From Methanocalculus sp. (lineage in GTDB: Archaea > Halobacteriota > Methanomicrobia > Methanomicrobiales > Methanocorpusculaceae): a stretch of 9,088 bases of DNA. This document shows, piece by piece, positions 6,198-9,088 of the stretch; positions within the stretch are counted from its first letter, which is position 1, and every line of letters begins with the position of its first letter. The stretch covers positions 1-9,088 of the forward strand of contig NZ_JAUSCG010000167.1 in NCBI RefSeq assembly GCF_030651615.1. The letters are read 5' to 3'. Position numbers and translations under genes: made by a program. The notes beneath the pieces were generated by a model, which was not told where the DNA came from, did not search any database, and worked only from the letters and a program-made list of their open reading frames with translations.

Positions 6198-6796
6198 TCA
6201 GAGTTGATGGGCAGATCGTCTCTCCGGGTGCAGGAGGGGTGTATAACGAGCGGATGGTGCAGGGGTACCGGGTCTGGGATCCGTACCGGTCGAAACTCTC
6301 CGCACTCTGCATGCTGGATGATTCAATCGATCTCTCAGGTACTATGCGGGTGCTCTACCTTGGAGCTGCGAACGGGACGACCGTCTCCCATGTCGCCGAT
6401 TATGTGGAGGTCGTCTATGCGGTCGAGTTTGCTCCACGGCCGCTTCGGGATCTTCTGGTTGTTGCTGAGAAGCGGAAGAATATCGTCCCGATTGCGGGTG
6501 ATGCAACCCGGCCTGACCGGTATGCACCCTATCTTGAAGAGGTGGATCTGCTGTATCAGGATGTTGCCCAGCCTGACCAGGCAGGGATACTCCTGAAGCA
6601 TCTACCGTTCCTCACCACCGGTGGTCAGGTGATCCTGATGCTGAAGACGAGGTCGGTTGATATCAGGCGGACACCTGAAGAGGTCTTTGCAGAGACGATT
6701 GAAAGGCTCACTGAGGGTGGACTCATTGTGCAGAAGACCTTCTGGCTTGAGCCGTATCACCATGACCATGCAGCTATCGTCTGCACACTCACTTAA
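6194..6796 (+). CDS. flpA: Fibrillarin-like rRNA/tRNA 2'-O-methyltransferase
   Basis: Catalytic subunit of C/D RNPs; it transfers methyl from S-adenosylmethionine to the ribose 2'-OH at guide-selected sites. The 200 residues are slightly shorter than the family norm of about 210-230. The SAM-binding motif VLYLGAANGTTVSHVADYV spans 53-71, VYAVEFAPRPLRDLL 74-88 (Glu78), AGDATRP 101-107 (Asp103) and LYQDVAQPDQA 120-130 (Asp123). VILMLKTRSVD follows with Lys151, then EPYHHDHAAIV near the C-terminus. Lys34, Asp123, Lys151 and a His at 189-192 are candidates for the family's K-D-K-H active site. The usual IDxS insert after LKTRS is replaced by DIRRTPEEVF, a normal variation. The start overlaps nop5 by ATGA. 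The 3' end overlaps hicA on the other strand by 8 bases. Confidence 0.96.
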   Translation: MIRVDGQIVSPGAGGVYNERMVQGYRVWDPYRSKLSALCMLDDSIDLSGTMRVLYLGAANGTTVSHVADYVEVVYAVEFAPRPLRDLLVVAEKRKNIVPIAGDATRPDRYAPYLEEVDLLYQDVAQPDQAGILLKHLPFLTTGGQVILMLKTRSVDIRRTPEEVFAETIERLTEGGLIVQKTFWLEPYHHDHAAIVCTLT

Positions 6797-7013
6797 TTCT
6801 CTTCAAAAAATTTTTACGCTCAATATTTGCCTGTTTGAGAATTGACAGAAGTGTACCTGAGGCAATTTCCTGATGATTTGGTACCGTTACCAATCGCCTT
6901 TCTGTACTATTATAAAGGTGGATGTGACTTCCTGTTTGCCGTACTGGTTTATATCCAAAATCGTCCAGTCTTTTGATAATACTACGAGCTGACAGTAGAG
7001 GTATTTTCGACAA
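6789..7013 (-). CDS. hicA: HicA-like mRNA interferase toxin
   Basis: A 74-residue HicA toxin, a dsRNA-binding-fold ribonuclease that cuts mRNA when HicB is lost. The family pattern is complete: KIPLLSARSIIKRLDDFGY (3-21), then VRQTGSHIHL with catalytic His30, RRLVTVPNHQEI and the C-terminal GTLLSILKQANIERKNFLKRI. There is no ATG. The TTG at 7013 gives the normal N-terminus (MSKIPLLS) and has GAAGTGG six bases upstream as a possible ribosome binding site. A TTG at 7028 would add five residues. Either way the gene starts within the 3' end of hicB in another frame (overlap of 32 or 47 bases), implying translational coupling. Its last 8 bases overlap flpA convergently. The pair is more AT-rich than its neighbours, consistent with transfer. 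Confidence 0.88.
   Translation of the reverse strand: MSKIPLLSARSIIKRLDDFGYKPVRQTGSHIHLYNSTERRLVTVPNHQEIASGTLLSILKQANIERKNFLKRIK
6805..6815 (+). terminator. A6T5 tract, possible U-rich terminator for nop5-flpA
   Basis: A run of six A then five T begins 8 bases after the flpA stop. Archaeal polymerase terminates at short T-runs without needing a hairpin. The tract lies inside the opposing hicA coding region (its KNF codons), so it may only be coding sequence. Confidence 0.3.
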
Positions 7014-7215
7014 AATTATCCACTTCAATATCGAGGTAGGTCAGCTTATGATTACGTGGAGCAAGCTCAATTAAGAGTCTGTAGTGTTCTTCAAGTCCAA
7101 TTTTTAGGTTATTTAAGGCTTCTTTTTCTGTTAACCCCTGATCTGCCACATGAGTGAGCAAATCAACAGCTATAAAATATTTTCCTTCCTGATGTACTTC
7201 GATAAGTGTCCTCAT
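6982..7215 (-). CDS. hicB: HicB-like antitoxin
   Basis: A 77-residue HicB antitoxin: a single partial RNase H-like domain that blocks HicA. The pattern is a first strand (RTLIEVHQEGKYFIAVDLL, 2-20), HVADQGLTEKEALNNLKIGLEEHYRLL (22-48, matching the usual GCVTQGxTxEEALxNIxEA segment), and a final strand KLTYLDIEVD. No C-terminal helix-turn-helix or ribbon-helix-helix domain follows, so it may not repress its own promoter as longer HicB proteins do. ATG 7215 is preceded by ATAGGA about 8 bases upstream and a TATA-like element about 32 bases upstream. It is first in the pair, the reverse of the hicA-hicB order best known in bacteria. Confidence 0.82.
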   Translation of the reverse strand: MRTLIEVHQEGKYFIAVDLLTHVADQGLTEKEALNNLKIGLEEHYRLLIELAPRNHKLTYLDIEVDNFVENTSTVSS

Positions 7216-7241
7216 ATAATTGTCCTATCTTGCTTCCAGAA

Positions 7242-7252
7242 GATAATTATAT
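7242..7252 (-). promoter_or_regulatory. TATA box for hicB-hicA
   Basis: On the minus strand ATATAATTATC is centred about 32 bases before the hicB ATG, giving a predicted start site a few bases upstream of the ATG. Confidence 0.5.
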
Positions 7253-7411
7253 CTCAATCGAGTTCCTTGAATTACCAATTAGCATCAATATGTTGGGAGT
7301 GTTTACATTTGTATGGATCGATAGATGATACACTTCAAAATTATCGATGATGGGTGGGTATGATATGATTATTTGTGCAACCAATCACAGGTTTCTGAAT
7401 GTGGAGTGACT
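7253..7411 (+). promoter_or_regulatory. AT-rich intergenic region with promoter and ribosome binding site of the DUF1614 gene
   Basis: No gene is visible here. A weak TATA-like GATATGATTATT lies at about 7362-7373. A good ribosome binding site, GGAGTGA, lies at 7403-7409, five bases from GGAG to the ATG at 7412. It decides the start against an in-frame TTG at 7373. Confidence 0.5.
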
Positions 7412-8125
7412 ATGCAGCGGTACATCTTCAACCCGTTCTCGATCCTGATGGTGCTCATCTTAATCGTTGCAGCCATCATTCTGATCCCATTCCTCTTCCT
7501 CGGGATCATCGGGGGAGCGCTGACGAACCTTGGGTTCTCCTGGCTTCAGGCGATCGGACTTATCCTCCTGATCCTCATCGGCAGTCTCGTTAATATTCCG
7601 GTGACGACGATTCGTGAGGCGAAAACTCCGCATACCCCGCCACGGGGTCAGTTTGCACCATCGCTCTATGAGGGGATGTACCGGGAGCAGCCCCCTGCCA
7701 GAATGACGCAGGTCGCCGTGAATCTCGGGGGTGCGGTCATCCCGGTTCTGATATCGGCGTATCTCCTCTTCCATACATTTGTTGTGATGGGTGATCAAGC
7801 CCTTTTTATCCTTGCCGGGGTGGGTGTCCTGGTTGTAACTATCGTGACACATCACTTTGCCCGTCCTGTTTCTGGTGTCGGGATCGCAACTCCGTTCTTC
7901 ATCCCTCCGCTTGCCGCCCTCATATGCGGGATACTGCTCGGCGGCGGCGGGATGGGGTCTGTTGTGATCGCGTATGTGAGCGGCACCCTCGGGACTCTTA
8001 TCGGGGCTGATCTCTTAAATTTCAGGAAGTTTGGTGATCTGGGTGCCCCGGTCGTCTCGATAGGAGGAGCAGGGACGTTTGACGGGATCTTCCTCTCAGG
8101 GATCATAGCGGCGTTTCTGGCGTGA
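7412..8125 (+). CDS. DUF1614 family integral membrane protein
   Basis: A 237-residue membrane protein of unknown function, common in methanogens. It has an N-terminal hydrophobic pair of helices (about 10-38 and 43-61, ending in GSLVNIPV), a soluble loop rich in Pro and charged residues (about 65-98), and four or so further helices. The C-terminal half carries the conserved family pattern: NLGGAVIPVLISAYLLF (about 104-120), ARPVSGVGIATPFFIPPLAA, SGTLGTLIGADLLN and LGAPVVSIGGAGTFDGIFLSGIIA. The invariant GADLLN and GGAGTFDGIF suggest a functional site in the membrane, but no activity is known. The start is set by a clear ribosome binding site. The gene stands alone, between the hicBA promoter region and a broken antitoxin gene. 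Confidence 0.85.
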   Translation: MQRYIFNPFSILMVLILIVAAIILIPFLFLGIIGGALTNLGFSWLQAIGLILLILIGSLVNIPVTTIREAKTPHTPPRGQFAPSLYEGMYREQPPARMTQVAVNLGGAVIPVLISAYLLFHTFVVMGDQALFILAGVGVLVVTIVTHHFARPVSGVGIATPFFIPPLAALICGILLGGGGMGSVVIAYVSGTLGTLIGADLLNFRKFGDLGAPVVSIGGAGTFDGIFLSGIIAAFLA

Positions 8126-8172
8126 ATTGAGTGGATGGGTTAAGGTGTGAGTGCGGGTTTGGTGGATCGGGT

Positions 8173-8391
8173 ATGGATGAAGAGAGGGTTGGAACTGGGT
8201 TTGCAGAATTTAAAGGTGGTGCTGAGAGTGAGGTGGATGATGGACCTCTCACTGATGAGGAGATTGCCGAGATCCGGGAAGCTCTGGAAGAGATTGAACG
8301 TGGTGAGTTCATCACCCATGAAGAACTGAAGCAGGATCTGGGGCGTGAACTACGCCCAGCTTACGCAAGGCGCTTCCTGTTTCATCAATAG
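8173..8391 (+). pseudogene. RelB-like antitoxin gene with its 3' end replaced by an insertion element
   Basis: The native part resembles the short archaeal antitoxins paired with RelE-type toxins: an acidic N-terminal stretch, then LTDEEIAEIREALEEIERGE (26-45) and FITHEELKQDLG (46-57). Such proteins normally end at about this point (HEEVKRKLGL-like). Here the frame runs on for 15 residues (RELRPAYARRFLFHQ) that are the reverse strand of the tnpB 3' end. The insertion junction is therefore placed near 8341-8347. The tail adds only non-native residues, so the protein may still fold. ATG 8173 is preferred over an in-frame GTG at 8131; GGTGGATC just upstream may be a ribosome binding site. The cognate toxin gene would lie beyond the element, outside the window. 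The antitoxin assignment is by pattern and is moderate. Confidence 0.5.
8341..8357. repeat. Small inverted repeat at the element/antitoxin junction
   Basis: GGGCGT and ACGCCC are perfectly complementary around GAACT. The repeat contains the tnpB stop codon (8350-8352). It may be the right-end hairpin recognised in single-strand transposition, or it may form partly by chance from host bases at the junction. Confidence 0.55.
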
Positions 8392-8480
8392 CACTTGCAT
8401 CACACTGGTGTGATGCAGAGGTACTACCTCCACAGGCATAAAGGGCTGTTCCATCCCCACACGGCGAATGTTGATCGCCG
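8346..8480 (-). ncRNA. Predicted omega RNA (TnpB guide RNA scaffold)
   Basis: In tnpB elements the guide RNA comes from the 3' end of tnpB plus the right end of the element, and its 3' tail is flanking host DNA. Here the tnpB 3' end holds a strong stem-loop (8396-8417). Further on are a GC-rich region (8350-8380) with possible CGCC/GGCG pairing and the terminal GTAGTTCAC, which ends near 8346. Bases below that (about 8326-8345, read on the minus strand) would be the guide and belong to the antitoxin gene. The 5' limit is a guess. Confidence 0.45.
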
Positions 8481-9088
8481 CATTATAATCTCTATCAATT
8501 TCAAGTCCACAATTGTTACAACGGTGAACTCGATCTGATAATTTCTTTGGAACTATCATACCACATTGCGAACACATCTGTGTAGTATTTTTGGGATCGA
8601 CTTTGATAAGTTTCGTACCAGCACTTTCAGCCTTGTACGATAAAAATGAGAAAAAACTACCCCACGAAGCGTCATGAATGCTTCGATGCATACCAGTGTT
8701 GTTACCCATTTCTCCAAGCTTTTTAACTTCAAGATCCTCTACACAAATAACATCGTAACTATCAACGTAATGTCTTGACAGCTTATGGAGATAATCGTCT
8801 CTCTGGTTCGTTATTTTAATGTACGCCGTATTTAACTTCTTTTTGGCCTTTTTCCAGTTATTGGAAAACTTTGTCTTTCTCGATACATTCCGATGGAGTT
8901 TCCGCACCTTGGGTAATGATTTCTGATAAAATCTTGGATTTTCAATCTCGTTACCATCGCTATCAACAGCAAATGATTTCAATCCTACGTCAATACCAAC
9001 AACAGTATCAACCCGTCCTACAGAATGGGTTGGTGATATTTTGCATTGGATGATAACATACCAACCATCATCGGATCGATTAACAAGA
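8350..9088 (-). CDS. tnpB: TnpB (IS605 OrfB) RNA-guided endonuclease, N-terminus beyond window
   Basis: TnpB is the omega-RNA-guided DNA nuclease of IS605-type elements and is related to Cas12. The visible 245 residues are open to the window edge and hold the whole RuvC core: VVGIDVGLKSFAVD with Asp33 of the fragment, VICVEDLEVKKL with Glu117, and IDRDYNAAINI with Asp200. A four-cysteine zinc ribbon (CSQC at 172-175, CNNC at 190-193) lies between the last two. The C-terminal EQPFMPVEVVPLHHTSVMQ...KQEAPCV is typical of archaeal members. Usual length is 360-400 residues, so about 120-160 residues are missing beyond the edge. No internal stop or frameshift is seen, so the protein is probably active if its N-terminus is intact. 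The true start is outside the window; the TTG at 8982 is internal, after the RuvC-I aspartate. Confidence 0.92.
   Translation of the reverse strand, partial: LVNRSDDGWYVIIQCKISPTHSVGRVDTVVGIDVGLKSFAVDSDGNEIENPRFYQKSLPKVRKLHRNVSRKTKFSNNWKKAKKKLNTAYIKITNQRDDYLHKLSRHYVDSYDVICVEDLEVKKLGEMGNNTGMHRSIHDASWGSFFSFLSYKAESAGTKLIKVDPKNTTQMCSQCGMIVPKKLSDRVHRCNNCGLEIDRDYNAAINIRRVGMEQPFMPVEVVPLHHTSVMQVLLMKQEAPCVSWA
8396..8417. repeat. 22-base near-perfect palindrome in the tnpB 3' end
   Basis: Arms TGCATCACAC and GTGTGATGCA are exact reverse complements around a central TG. In RNA this forms a stem of 9 pairs with a 4-base loop. It encodes HHTSVM of tnpB and most likely serves as an omega RNA stem. Confidence 0.8.

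Larger units (their letters stand above)
8341..9088 (-). mobile_element. IS200/IS605-family (IS1341-like) element, right-end part
   Basis: The visible portion is the tnpB 3' end and the element's right end. The left boundary is placed near 8341-8347, where the antitoxin homology stops. The minus strand there reads GGGCGTAGTTCACGCCC, a six-pair hairpin with loop AGTTC. Elements of this family lack terminal inverted repeats and make no target duplication; none is seen. Whether a Y1 transposase tnpA or only tnpB is present cannot be judged, because the left end is outside the window. The element is more AT-rich than its surroundings. Confidence 0.65.

Noticed and set aside
1..9088. CRISPR array, direct repeats or origin-like repeat clusters
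   Set aside because: No regularly spaced repeats or repeat families were seen on either strand by eye.

Overview
The window looks like chromosomal DNA of a methanogenic euryarchaeon, most likely of the Methanomicrobiales (inference). The grounds are a guide-RNA-dependent pseudouridine synthase (Cbf5) with a PUA domain, an adjacent Nop5-fibrillarin pair, stand-alone archaeal TctA and DUF1614 membrane proteins, a class II tRNA-Ser with no encoded CCA, and TATA-box promoters with leaderless or nearly leaderless starts.

Layout. (1) 1-1370 is an accessory patch: the C-terminal end of an unrecognised gene, a PIN-domain nuclease gene in the same operon, and a decayed DUF3883 (helicase-associated) gene remnant on the other strand. 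The remnant's stop codon directly abuts the PIN stop, and its upstream edge lies next to the 3' end of tRNA-Ser(GGA). (2) 1371-3077 (minus) is a housekeeping block read as hemD, then cbf5, then tRNA-Ser. hemD and cbf5 overlap by ATGA, and the tRNA follows 28 bases after cbf5. (3) 3140-5280 holds two convergent membrane transporter genes, a TctA-family permease and a Na+/Ca2+ exchanger, whose stop codons share one CTAG. (4) 5337-6796 is the C/D-box RNP operon nop5-flpA, again with ATGA overlap; its TATA box may be shared with the divergent exchanger gene. (5) 6789-7215 (minus) is an AT-rich hicB-hicA toxin-antitoxin pair whose toxin gene runs into the 3' end of flpA. (6) 7412-8125 is a DUF1614 membrane protein gene. 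(7) 8173-9088 is a RelB-like antitoxin gene whose 3' end is interrupted by an IS200/IS605-family element. That element carries a tnpB gene with all visible catalytic residues, truncated by the window edge.

Functional themes. Two machineries for RNA-guided RNA modification, H/ACA (Cbf5) and C/D (Nop5, fibrillarin), lie within about 4 kb. HemD supplies uroporphyrinogen III for F430, cobalamin and siroheme. Around this core are several accessory loci: a PIN nuclease, HicBA, a broken antitoxin and an RNA-guided TnpB nuclease. The least explained locus is the PIN operon at the left edge. The most informative is the tnpB 3' end, where a predicted guide-RNA (omega RNA) scaffold appears to run directly into the disrupted antitoxin gene.
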